Source: JAADHY01 sp964428935
Lineage (GTDB): Bacteria > Planctomycetota > Planctomycetia > Planctomycetales > Planctomycetaceae
Length of the DNA stretch: 23,089 nucleotides
Direction of reading: 5' to 3'
Assembly (NCBI GenBank): GCA_964428935.1
Contig: CAYSAG010000050.1
Coordinates: forward strand, 1 to 23,089
Position 1 is the first letter of the stretch; every line of letters begins with the position of its first letter. The notes beneath the pieces are model-generated. The model made no database searches. It saw only the letters and a program-made list of their open reading frames with translations, and was not told the origin of the DNA. Position numbers and translations under genes: made by a program. Shown here in pieces: positions 15,937 to 23,089 of the stretch.

Positions 15937-17625
15937 TCACAGAAACTCGCCGACGAACCGACGGAGCTTTTCCTCGGGGAACAGACAGAAGGCGTACTGC
16001 CGGTCGCGCAGCACGGCGTTGGCCGCCAGTTGCCGCTCCACTTCGGCCAGTTCACGCTCCACTCGCCGCCGCTTCTCCAAGACGAACGGCGCCAGTTCCT
16101 GGTTCACCTGGCGGAACCGTTGGTACCGCTGGTAGTTGGCCTGGAAACGAGCTCGCCGCTCTCGACGGCTCAGACCAGTGGTTCGCGCCGCGTGCTGCTG
16201 TTCAATCAGCTGCTGCTTCTGCTGGACCAACTGGCTGGCCCGAACCCGCTCCGGCTCCGGCAACTCCGACAGTTCCACGTGCCGCTGCGGGTTGTAGGTG
16301 AGGTCTCGCAGCAGGCGGCGCAGTTGGCGGGCGTCGTCTTCGGTGACTCGGTACGGCTCCGGGCCGGGAAGGTGAAGCGTTCCCGTCACGGCAATGACCG
16401 CGGGGGGCTGAAGGCCGAAGAACTGGGCCATGAGTCCGTCGGTCAATTCGTCGTACTTCGCGCCGCCGATTCCGTGAATGAAGACGTCGGCCACCAGAAG
16501 GCGACAGAAGAGCGTGGTAGTGAGGGCTCGAGGCCGAACCCGCACGCCTTGCCGTTCCAGCTGGTCCAGAGCCTCCAGCGCCGGGTCGGCCGGCCCATCC
16601 GGCTCCAGCGGGAAAGACGTCAGCGTTTCTTGGCCGTCGCCGACCGACACGGTTCCGTTTCGCACGGTGACGAACAGGTGACGGCGAGTCGACTCGCCGG
16701 CTCGCCACAGCCAGAACGGCGCCTCCAGCCACCCGTCCTGCTCCTTCAGTTCCGGCACCGGGTGTGTCTTGCTGCGCAACTTGTGCCGCCAGCGGTACTG
16801 CCGCAACAACTCGTTGTGGAGCTCGCGGAACCGGGGCAGGTGAGCGACCACGTGGCAAAAGAAGAGTCGGAAACTACGCAGGCGACACACGTGACTGATT
16901 GGAACCTCGGCGTTGCAGACACCCCAGGCTCGTTCCAGCCAAAGACGGGCGGCCACCAGGCGGTCGGCCAACCGGTCGGTCCGCTCCCGGGCCGCCACGC
17001 CGGCGGGCCACAGGCTCGTCACGACCGGCTGGACGTCCCAGTCGGCCAGAACCGCGGCAACGCGGTCGGCGAACCGCTCGAAGACCCCTTCGTCCAGCAC
17101 CGCCGCCTCTTCCCACGGTTGCCGCGGGTGCGGTGCGTCGAACGGGACGTCGTCGACCCGCAGCGCGTCGGCCGGTCCGGAGGGAACACGCACGCCCACA
17201 CCGGGCAGCAGGTCGTTGTCCACCACCAGGTTGACCGCAAGACCGTCACAGCGTCGAGCCGCCCAGGCCAGCGCGAAGTTTTTCAACCAAACGCCTGCGT
17301 GGTACAGCTCGGGCTGGTGACCCGCCATGACCAGCGGGCGCGTGTCCAGGTCGGACGGCGGCGAGCTTTGCGGCCAGCCGGCCAGTCGGTCGGTGAACTG
17401 GACGGCCGCTTGCCAGACTTCGCGACGAGCCGACAGACGCAGGTCCGACAACGACCGGCCCTGAATACGGACGTCCGAACCGTTCAGCAGCCGCCTGTTG
17501 GCCGCAACCAACTCGACCCAGGACTCACGCTCCGGGTAAACGAACACCTGCCCGTCCTCGCGCGGAACGCGAAGAGGGACCGTCGTGGCGGTTTCGAGTT
17601 TGAGCGTGTGGCTTTCCACAGCCAA
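15937..17625 (-). CDS. BshC-like protein (remote, putative cysteine-adding enzyme)
   Basis: A 562-residue protein without signal peptide or membrane segment. Two blocks resemble BshC, the enzyme that adds cysteine to glucosaminyl-malate in bacillithiol synthesis: VMAGHQPELYHAGVWLKN (99-116), matching BshC's GQQ..L..GPLYT region, and TLFCRLLVADVFIHGIGGAKY in the centre, matching the RP..QE..LP...F..GP region. The C-terminal 100 residues are charged and probably coiled coil, as in BshC. Length also fits the family (about 540). Resemblance is distant, so the substrate may differ. The start is uncertain: TTG at 17625 or GTG at 17619; the frame is open upstream to a TGA near 17735 but with no ATG. 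It sits 111 bp after the glycosyltransferase gene and 106 bp before the radical SAM gene. Confidence 0.82.
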   Translation of the reverse strand: MAVESHTLKLETATTVPLRVPREDGQVFVYPERESWVELVAANRRLLNGSDVRIQGRSLSDLRLSARREVWQAAVQFTDRLAGWPQSSPPSDLDTRPLVMAGHQPELYHAGVWLKNFALAWAARRCDGLAVNLVVDNDLLPGVGVRVPSGPADALRVDDVPFDAPHPRQPWEEAAVLDEGVFERFADRVAAVLADWDVQPVVTSLWPAGVAARERTDRLADRLVAARLWLERAWGVCNAEVPISHVCRLRSFRLFFCHVVAHLPRFRELHNELLRQYRWRHKLRSKTHPVPELKEQDGWLEAPFWLWRAGESTRRHLFVTVRNGTVSVGDGQETLTSFPLEPDGPADPALEALDQLERQGVRVRPRALTTTLFCRLLVADVFIHGIGGAKYDELTDGLMAQFFGLQPPAVIAVTGTLHLPGPEPYRVTEDDARQLRRLLRDLTYNPQRHVELSELPEPERVRASQLVQQKQQLIEQQHAARTTGLSRRERRARFQANYQRYQRFRQVNQELAPFVLEKRRRVERELAEVERQLAANAVLRDRQYAFCLFPEEKLRRFVGEFL

Positions 17626-17736
17626 CGTCCGGTTTTCGAACGCAAGTTGAGGGTTGAAGCGACGTCGCAGGCTCAGGCTGTTCTCGACGAAAGAGCCGTT
17701 CGAGGGCGAGCAGTCTGAACGGGAAACCGACTTCTG

Positions 17737-18543
17737 TCAAACGCCGTGCGCGTGGCTGGGCCCGTTCTCGCCACCAGCCCTCGGTGTGCCACCGCCTTCC
17801 GGTGCGCCCCCCCTTTCCCGGCCGCCGGGCGGCCACAGACGAGCCAGCTCACGGTTCAGAACCTCTTGATAATAAGCCATTCGCCGTTCGGCGTCATCCA
17901 ACGCCCCACCGAACGAGCGTTCTTCCGCCAGGTAGACCAACGGCACGGGAAATTCGACGATCCGCAGTCCCAGTCGAGCCGCTTGCACCCAGACCTGCAA
18001 GGGCATTCCGTAGCCCGGCTCGGTAATGGCCAGTTTCTGCAATGCCTCGGTGCGGTAAGCCTTGAAACCGCAGAAGGCGTCGGTCAGGTGCAGGCCGAGC
18101 TCTCGATTCAGACGCTCGGTCAACGCCTGGTTGATTCGTCGTCGGTCTTCGGGCGGACGGGTGTCTGTCGGAAAGCGTTTCAGGTACCGGCTGCCCGAAA
18201 CAATGTCGGCCGGTGGCTCGCCGGGCCGGTAGACGTGTTCGACAATGGCCGGAATCAGACTCGGCTCGTGTTGGCCGTCGCAGTCAATGGTGACCAGGAC
18301 GTCGTAGTCGTGACCGACGGCAAAGTCGAACGCAGTCTTCAATGCGGCCCCGTAGCCGAGGTTGCGCGGGTGACGAATGACGTAAATGTCTCGCTGCTCG
18401 GCCAGAATGGCCGGTGTTTGGTCGGTCGAGCCGTCGTCGACGACCAGAATTTCCCGGCTGTAGCGTCGGACCTGCTCCAGGACCTCGGCCACGTGCCGCT
18501 CTTCGTTAAACACGGGCATTGCAGTCAGGAATTGCACTGGCAT
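17737..18543 (-). CDS. GT2 family glycosyltransferase (polyprenyl-phosphate type)
   Basis: A 268-residue GT-A fold enzyme. Visible motifs: MPVFNEE (9-15), ILVVDDGSTD (32-41), the metal-binding DCDGQH (87-92), and IVSGSRY (114-120). The region ending GYGMPLQVWVQAARLG and EFPVPLVYL is usual for dolichyl/polyprenyl-phosphate sugar transferases of family GT2. It lacks the C-terminal membrane helices some relatives have and ends in a Gly/Pro-rich tail (PPGGRERGGAPEGGGTP). The ATG at 18543 has AGAGG 9 bases upstream; the longer frame from 18684 has no ribosome site and no similarity to the fold. Probably makes a lipid-linked sugar or glycosylates an envelope component. First gene of the minus-strand set with the BshC-like and radical SAM genes. 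Confidence 0.92.
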   Translation of the reverse strand: MPVQFLTAMPVFNEERHVAEVLEQVRRYSREILVVDDGSTDQTPAILAEQRDIYVIRHPRNLGYGAALKTAFDFAVGHDYDVLVTIDCDGQHEPSLIPAIVEHVYRPGEPPADIVSGSRYLKRFPTDTRPPEDRRRINQALTERLNRELGLHLTDAFCGFKAYRTEALQKLAITEPGYGMPLQVWVQAARLGLRIVEFPVPLVYLAEERSFGGALDDAERRMAYYQEVLNRELARLWPPGGRERGGAPEGGGTPRAGGENGPSHAHGV

Positions 18544-18655
18544 GTTCTCGGGCCTCTGAAAGACGGACACCGGAAGTTCGGTCGAGGGAGCTGCCCCGAC
18601 GCTGAAGCGGCGAAATTGAAAGCACTGTGTGAAAGACAGGTTTCGTCGGTTGTGG

Positions 18656-18684
18656 ATTCTCCTGCTGTCTCCAACTTTTTGCAA
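18656..18684 (-). promoter_or_regulatory. Candidate promoter for the glycosyltransferase gene set
   Basis: On the minus strand TTGCAA (18684-18679), a 17-base spacer and GAGAAT (18661-18656), in an AT-rich patch about 115 bases before the ATG at 18543. Moderate match only. The 306-bp gap 18544-18849 holds this and the divergent SOD promoter, and no gene. Confidence 0.35.
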
Positions 18685-18725
18685 AACAAAATTCGAAAAA
18701 TGTAGAAAAAGTTGCCAAACTGGTG

Positions 18726-18753
18726 TTGAACTTCTGCTGGCGAGTGGTAGAAT
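18726..18753 (+). promoter_or_regulatory. Sigma-70-like promoter for superoxide dismutase
   Basis: TTGAAC (18726-18731), a 16-base spacer and TAGAAT (18748-18753), directly upstream of the SOD gene. Transcription would start near 18760 with a leader of about 90 bases. Confidence 0.6.
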
Positions 18754-18849
18754 CGGGTCGGCGTCGGGAAACGGAGCCGACGTCGACGCGACTTAAACCA
18801 GATTGTGAAACTGACTGTTGCCGCGCGGGCGGCTGACCGGAACTGATTG

Positions 18850-19461
18850 ATGGCTTACACGCTGCCAGAACTGCCGTACGGGTACGACGCTTTGGAGCCG
18901 CACATCGACGCGCGCACCATGGAGGTTCACCATTCTAAACACCATCAGGGTTACGTCAGCAAGGTGAATGCGGCTTTGGAACGGTACCCGGAGCTGGCAG
19001 CCAAGCCGGTGGAGCAGTTGCTTCGCGAGTTGGATTCGGTTCCAGAGGACGTTCGCACGGCGGTCCGGAACCAGGGCGGCGGGCACGCGAACCACTGGCT
19101 GTTTTGGACGGTCATGAGCCCCGACGGGGGCGGTCGACCAACGGGAGCGTTGGGCGACGCGTTGGCTTCCGAATTCGGAAGTTTCGAGCAGTTCCAGGAG
19201 CAATTTTCGGCAGCCGCCGTGGGTGTCTTCGGCAGCGGGTGGGCTTGGCTGACTGTGGACGACGGGAAACTTCAAATCGAAACCACAGCCAACCAGGACT
19301 CGCCACTCAGCCGCGGACGCACACCCATCTTGGGCCTCGACGTTTGGGAGCACGCGTACTACTTGAAGTACCAAAACCGAAGGCCTGACTACGTCAGTGC
19401 CTTCTTCCACGTCCTCAATTGGGAAGAGGTCGCGCGGAGGTTTTCGGAAGCGAAAGCTTAA
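18850..19461 (+). CDS. sodA: Superoxide dismutase, Mn/Fe family (Mn-type signature)
   Basis: Converts superoxide to oxygen and hydrogen peroxide. The 203-residue length is normal for the family. All four metal ligands are visible: H27 in VHHSKHH, H82 in [11 protein letters not shown], and D164 and H168 in LDVWEHAY. The [11 protein letters not shown] block and the SGWAWL stretch favour the manganese form, though some relatives use either metal. There is no signal peptide, so it is cytoplasmic. The start is ATG at 18850; the TTG one codon earlier is not needed. The ribosome site is weak. The gene has its own promoter (18726-18753) and terminator (19530-19572), so it is a single-gene unit. Confidence 0.97.
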   Translation: MAYTLPELPYGYDALEPHIDARTMEVHHSKHHQGYVSKVNAALERYPELAAKPVEQLLRELDSVPEDVRTAVRNQGGGHANHWLFWTVMSPDGGGRPTGALGDALASEFGSFEQFQEQFSAAAVGVFGSGWAWLTVDDGKLQIETTANQDSPLSRGRTPILGLDVWEHAYYLKYQNRRPDYVSAFFHVLNWEEVARRFSEAKA

Positions 19462-19998
19462 CAAGCGGAACCCCCTCCCCATCTCCCTTCTGGCGTTGCT
19501 TCTCCCCCGCACGACCGTCACGCTCGACCAGGCCCGCAGCCGCTCAGTCGGCTGCGGGCCTCGGCTCTTTTTGGGGACGACGCGCTGGCGGCTCGACGCA
19601 TCACGCGACCGGTTCGCAGGGAAAACTGAGTGTCGATCGGAACGAAACTGGAACGGCCGTTCCCTCGGCCAACAGCCGAGGGCCACCTCGGAAAACGACG
19701 GCTGCCACGACACCGGCCACGCAAGACGCCCTGTCTCACGCGAGCCGGCCTGACGATTTTTCCGATTTTGACGGGCGTTCTGCGGCCTTGTGGCCGATGA
19801 AACTCACAGGAAGCGTGTGCGGGCTGAGTACGCGCCGAGAATCCACCACTCGGTCGAAACGGGTGTCAGGACGGACGGGCCGAACGGACTGAGCGACGCG
19901 AAAACGGGCCGGCTGGTCCGGCGGTGGCTCGAGCCAAAGCACGGTGGCTGCGCCCGGACGGTCGTTCTGGTTCGCCTGAAGGAGTCGCCGACAAGACA
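19462..19998. other. 537-bp intergenic region
   Basis: Apart from the SOD terminator and a small hairpin (CCCTCGGC 19662-19669, GCCGAGGG 19675-19682) I see no feature. Open frames here are Arg/Pro-rich and lack ribosome sites. Confidence 0.55.
19530..19572 (+). terminator. Intrinsic terminator after superoxide dismutase
   Basis: A perfect 13-bp stem AGGCCCGCAGCCG (19530-19542) / CGGCTGCGGGCCT (19549-19561) with a 6-base loop, followed by CGGCTC and TTTTT (19568-19572). About 70 bp past the SOD stop. Confidence 0.9.
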
Positions 19999-20328
19999 AT
20001 GCGACTCACGTTCGCACAAGCCGTTGGCTGCGTAGCGCTGGGGGCCGCCCTGAGCGGGTTGGGGTGCGTGGTGCCCGACTACTACACGCCGGGCGGTTTC
20101 AGCAGCACGTACCACCGGCGCGTCTACCCGAGCGTCTCTCGCGTCGCCCTGGGTTGGTCCGACCGGTCGACGGGGGAGGAAGGGGCTGGCAGTGAGCTCG
20201 ACCGGAGCCTCAACTCCGTCGGCTCGTCGCCTTCCCCACCGTCTTCGTCGTCTCCCTCCCGTACCAACACCTCACCTGAGGCGTGGCCCAACTCCGACAC
20301 GCGGCCCGACGAATTCGTGGGAAAATGA
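19999..20328 (+). CDS. Small putative lipoprotein of unknown function
   Basis: A 109-residue product. Residues 1-22 are a hydrophobic leader (MRLTFAQAVGCVALGAALSG) followed by LGC; Cys23 could carry lipid, but position -3 is Gly instead of the usual Leu, so the lipobox is imperfect. The mature part starts VVPDYYTPGGFSSTYHRRVYP, a Tyr-rich opening, and then turns into a Ser/Pro-rich low-complexity tail (about 70-92). GGAG lies 14 bases before the ATG, longer than usual. No homolog family recognised. Single gene with no visible partner. Probably real because of the leader, but weakly supported. Confidence 0.6.
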   Translation: MRLTFAQAVGCVALGAALSGLGCVVPDYYTPGGFSSTYHRRVYPSVSRVALGWSDRSTGEEGAGSELDRSLNSVGSSPSPPSSSSPSRTNTSPEAWPNSDTRPDEFVGK

Positions 20329-20514
20329 GCACAAAATCTTTGCCGCGCTGGAACTGCGAAGTGGACTGGGGTTGGGCAGCTGAGCAGGTCGGGAGGGAAG
20401 CGGGTTGCAGAGAGACGCGCTGGACCCACGTTTGAACGGCGCCGACCTCCGAAAGAAGGCCATGCAGTCTAGGCGAAGCCGCACGTGAAGCTTCGTTGCT
20501 CCTCGACTCTCATT

Positions 20515-20985
20515 CGCTTGAGCTCCCCGCCAACTCCAGTTGCCGCCCCATACCTTCCGGCTCACCACCGCCGGACGAAGGGGCCGTTCCGCCAGCCCGA
20601 CGGTGCCTAAAGCCGCCAATGGTACAACCCGGTCTGGCGGAGCAAACCACGCGGTCGCTTCGCTCAAACTCCACGCCCTCCAGCCAGCAAGCTCTACGCG
20701 TGCCCGAGACAGCCCGCCTCGACGCCGTCGAACGGCCGTGCGCTTCAACCTGCTCGAACAAGAATTGAGCCAATCGCTCGCTCGCCGCGTACCGCTTCCG
20801 CCGACCCACCAGACACAGCAGCTCGTGCTGCAATTCCTCGCCACGCTACCGCAGCTGCTCCGCCGAGACCTCGCCCCGCAGCCAACGGTCCCGCCAGCAA
20901 AGCGGCTCTTGCAACAGACGATCGACCCCGCGCGCAAACCGAGCGGCTCTGGGCGGCAACGTCGCGATCAGCTCCCGGCGCCGGA
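20515..20985 (-). pseudogene. IS66-type transposase relic (C-terminal part, disrupted)
   Basis: Two reading frames together resemble the end of an IS66-family transposase. Frame one gives RFARGVDRLLQEPL, RWLRGEVSAEQLR, a TAG (20848-20846), then RGEELQHELLCLVGRRKRY and ASERLAQFLFEQVEAHG. After a frameshift the second frame gives GLAERPLRPAVVSRKVWGGN and WSWRGAQ (about 20600-20519), matching the conserved AE..LRPAVV.RKVWGGN block that carries the last catalytic Glu of the DDE triad (Glu codon 20589-20587). The N-terminal two thirds and the two catalytic Asp are missing, and no terminal inverted repeats were found. REP-like repeats abut it where the rest of the transposase should be. Not functional. 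Confidence 0.75.
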
Positions 20986-21155
20986 GGGCCCTCGCTCTGT
21001 GGTGGCCGCAGCCGGACGCGAGGGACCGCGTCCCTCCGGAGGGCCACGCTCCGTCGTGGCCGCAGGGCCACGCTCCGTCGTGGCCGCAGCAGTTGGTTCG
21101 CGATTCGGGGTTCGGAATTCGGGACCCGGGACGCGGACGCGAAAGGATCGCGTCC
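20986..21155. repeat. REP-like palindrome cluster with tandem 24-bp units
   Basis: Two identical 24-bp units (21041-21064, 21065-21088), each containing the palindrome GGCCACG-6-CGTGGCC, and one diverged copy (20986-21010). Between them are CCCTCCGGAGGG and GGGACCGCGTCCC palindromes. A further hairpin GGACGCGA/TCGCGTCC (21135-21142, 21148-21155) follows. The pattern is like dispersed intergenic repeats of planctomycete genomes. Confidence 0.75.
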
Positions 21156-21387
21156 CTCCGATTCTCGGACAACCTCCGTCCTCGTTGGCTAGAGAAGTCG
21201 GAGCGTCCAGACGCTGCGTCCCGCTGGCCGACTCGGCCTTCGTTCAGCTCAGCCCGTCCAATTCGTTCAACTTCCATAGCCACGACGGACGAACTCGATT
21301 CACTCCCTCCCAACGGGCCAATGACGAAGCGCCCATGGGCGGCAGGCAGGTCCGTCGGAGCGAACCGACGGGTGGCCCGCGGGGGTC

Positions 21388-23089
21388 TCACTGCTCGCGG
21401 AAAGTGCCGGCAACTTGGCCAGAGCGCTTCGCTCTGGTCTTCAGCCGCTTGATGGCTTCCGGCGTTACGTAGTGGATGTTGATCACTCCCAACAGGCGGC
21501 CGACCGGCGCCTCTTCGTACTCTTCCACAGTGCCTTCCTGTTTCTCGTCCGGTCTGGTGCCTACCCCGCCGGGTGGGATGCCCCGGCCCTTCGGCTTCGC
21601 GGGCGGCACCTCGTAAAAAGCCGCCGTGATCACCCCCAATTGGTCCGTGTAACCGGCCTGGAACGCCAGCGACTCCAACGCGTCCACCACCTTGAACGTC
21701 TCCCATTCGTAGCGGGCTCTGCCCTCAGCGTCCTCGCCCAGCCGATGGTAGAACCCCGAGATGGTGTAGGTCTCCTTGGGCTCCAGACGCCACGCCCGCG
21801 CCCGGTCCAGGCTGACCCGCTGCGCCGGCCGGTACACCACCGTGGGCCGCCCGTCCGGCCCCGGCGGACCCGCTACCGGCTCATCCAGCGTGTTCAGTCC
21901 GTCAATGAGCAGACGCAGGTAAACCCGCTGGTCGCTGCGGTTTTCCACCTGCACCTCGTAAACCTCTCCTTTGCGAAGCGGCACGTATTCCTTACCGTCG
22001 ATAAACACACTTTCCCGCAGCTCGCCGTTGACCACAAGCCGAACGCGAAACGGGAAACCGGGGTCCTGTTGCGGCGGCACCTTCTTCTTTTCGCCCTTTC
22101 TCGGTTCCTTCGACTTCGTAAACGGCTTGGGATTCTTGGGCGTGGGAGCCGACGGCGGTCCTGACGTCGGCTTCAGGTTGCTCCAACTGTCGCCGAACAT
22201 CGCCCGCTCTGAATCATTGAGCCAGGCCACCGTCTGAAACCGACCCAGCAGCCGAGCCGTGCGGGTCTCACGCAACTCGCACCGCAACGTCACCAGCCGA
22301 TCGCTCCGCGCACAGAAGCTGCCCACCACCACCGTCTCCAACGGCTTGTTCTCGCTCAAAATCCCTCGCACGATCGGCCGGCGAAAGCTCGCAGGGGTAA
22401 ACCGGCCGCGGACCAGCGACCGGTGCAAACTGTCATGGGGAACCAGCTCGAAGTCCGCCCCGATCAGCCTGGCCTGCTCTCTCAGCTGCCGCTCCAACTC
22501 CTGAGCACACCAACGGCCGGCAATACACGGTTCCACGCTCGTCACCAAGCTGACAGGCCTGTCGCCGCCCAGCGGACGAAACTCCGTCACCCCCAGCCGT
22601 CGGACGCGTTCTTGCTTGCCCGTGTCGGCCAATTGCCGAGCCAGCTGGTTCAACGCTTCGACCAGCGCCGACGGCTCCATCCGGCTCACCCAGCCGCGAC
22701 TGTCTCGCCCTTCTCCTGTGCTGGTCTGCCAGGGAGTCTGTTCTTGGCCAACGATCTTCCGGGCCGCTTCCGCCACTCGTTCGAAAACATAGTCGTACAG
22801 CTCCGTGGGCGTCACCTGATGGTCACCATCGCGGTCCGCATGCCCCAGAACGGCCTGCACGAACCAGAAGCCGAACAGCGTTTGCTCACTCGGCTGCCAA
22901 ACCAGACTCTTTTGTCCTTCCCTGCAACTGGTGAGGATCGTCAGTCCTTCGACCCCGGCCAGCGCTTGCCCGATCGCCTCTCCACTGGCCGTCTCTGCTG
23001 AACCGGTCTGGCCACAAACATCCAAAACCAATAACTTCGTCCCAGCCCGACAGGCAGTCAGTTGCCCCCGTAGCGCCCCGGAACACGCG
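21388..23089 (-). CDS. Caspase-like (C14) protein with EF-hand-like loop, N-terminus beyond window
   Basis: Only the last 566 or so residues are visible; the frame is open to the right edge. The visible start reads LRGQLTACRAGTKLLVLDVCGQTG, where LDVCGQTG corresponds to the DACHSG strand of caspase-like peptidases and its Cys (codon 23016-23014) to the nucleophile; the catalytic His would lie outside the window. Then come LTILTSCREGQKS, the usual next strand, and a helix with ADRDGDHQVTPTELYDY (about 22841-22793), an EF-hand-like calcium loop. A Pro/Lys-rich linker (about 22175-22060) leads to a beta-rich domain (GEVYEVQVENRSDQRVYLRL and onward) and a C-terminal region ending VAGTFREQ. Known planctomycete relatives pair such domains; function in regulated proteolysis is inferred, and activity cannot be judged without the His. 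Confidence 0.85.
   Translation of the reverse strand, partial: ACSGALRGQLTACRAGTKLLVLDVCGQTGSAETASGEAIGQALAGVEGLTILTSCREGQKSLVWQPSEQTLFGFWFVQAVLGHADRDGDHQVTPTELYDYVFERVAEAARKIVGQEQTPWQTSTGEGRDSRGWVSRMEPSALVEALNQLARQLADTGKQERVRRLGVTEFRPLGGDRPVSLVTSVEPCIAGRWCAQELERQLREQARLIGADFELVPHDSLHRSLVRGRFTPASFRRPIVRGILSENKPLETVVVGSFCARSDRLVTLRCELRETRTARLLGRFQTVAWLNDSERAMFGDSWSNLKPTSGPPSAPTPKNPKPFTKSKEPRKGEKKKVPPQQDPGFPFRVRLVVNGELRESVFIDGKEYVPLRKGEVYEVQVENRSDQRVYLRLLIDGLNTLDEPVAGPPGPDGRPTVVYRPAQRVSLDRARAWRLEPKETYTISGFYHRLGEDAEGRARYEWETFKVVDALESLAFQAGYTDQLGVITAAFYEVPPAKPKGRGIPPGGVGTRPDEKQEGTVEEYEEAPVGRLLGVINIHYVTPEAIKRLKTRAKRSGQVAGTFREQ

Larger units (their letters stand above)
20329..21387. other. 1.06-kb region without intact genes: transposase relic and palindromic repeats
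   Basis: Between the small lipoprotein and the caspase-like gene. It contains the IS66-type relic (20515-20985), REP-like palindromes (20986-21155), and near 21098-21130 a TTCGGGGTTCGGAATTCGGG-like run. The segments 20329-20510 and 21160-21387 show nothing I can identify. Confidence 0.65.

Noticed and set aside
15808..17718. A 636-codon plus-strand frame opposite the BshC-like gene.
   Set aside because: Composition and lack of domains mark it as a shadow; the minus strand has the BshC-like blocks.
19662..19682. An 8-bp hairpin after the SOD terminator as a second terminator.
   Set aside because: No T-tract on either side and no gene left to terminate.
20474..20495. A hairpin CGAAGC/GCTTCG with a CACGTG-containing loop, briefly considered as group II intron domain V.
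   Set aside because: The stem is only 6 bp and lacks the domain V sequence and any intron-encoded protein.
20272..20937. A 221-codon minus-strand frame as an intact gene.
   Set aside because: Only the LAERPLRPAVVSRKVWGGN part resembles a protein family; the rest is out of frame with the relic or low complexity.
20846..21706. A 286-codon minus-strand frame overlapping the caspase-like gene end and the repeat region.
   Set aside because: Its first part overlaps the real gene in another frame and its middle is the palindromic repeat; only the last 50 or so codons carry the transposase relic.

Overview
The window looks like a piece of a high-GC planctomycete chromosome. This is inferred from gene content: exported PQQ-type beta-propeller proteins, an exported CehA/McbA-type metallohydrolase, a caspase-like protein with an EF-hand-like loop, a small exported Cys/Pro-rich protein and an IS66-type relic. 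No rRNA, tRNA or CRISPR array was seen. Most genes lie on the minus strand; three small ones lie on the plus strand.

Left part (1-10080, all minus). In transcription order (right to left): an 884-residue exported PQQ-like propeller protein; a 1121-residue exported protein joining a methyltransferase-like domain to a PQQ-like propeller; an exported PHP/CehA-type metallohydrolase with a TTG start; and a UxaA-type altronate/galactarate dehydratase cut by the left edge. The order suggests polyol or sugar-acid catabolism, but gaps of 287-410 bp with strong hairpins leave co-transcription open.

Middle (10441-13866). A family-unassigned exported protein is split in frame by a single TAG codon (378 + 228 codons). 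A hairpin-plus-T-tract terminator follows it. Then, divergently, comes a plus-strand Cys/Pro-rich secreted protein with its own terminator.

Right-middle (13986-18543, minus). A compact three-gene set: GT2 glycosyltransferase, a remote BshC-like protein, and a B12-binding radical SAM protein of the RiPP-maturase-1 type with a C-x7-C-x2-C cluster motif. No precursor peptide was recognised nearby. This set is the best candidate for an undescribed system.

Right end (18726-23089). A Mn-type superoxide dismutase sits between a clear promoter and a clear terminator. A small putative lipoprotein follows, then a 1.06-kb stretch holding a degenerate IS66-type transposase relic and a cluster of REP-like palindromes, then the C-terminal part of a caspase-like (C14) protein that runs off the right edge.
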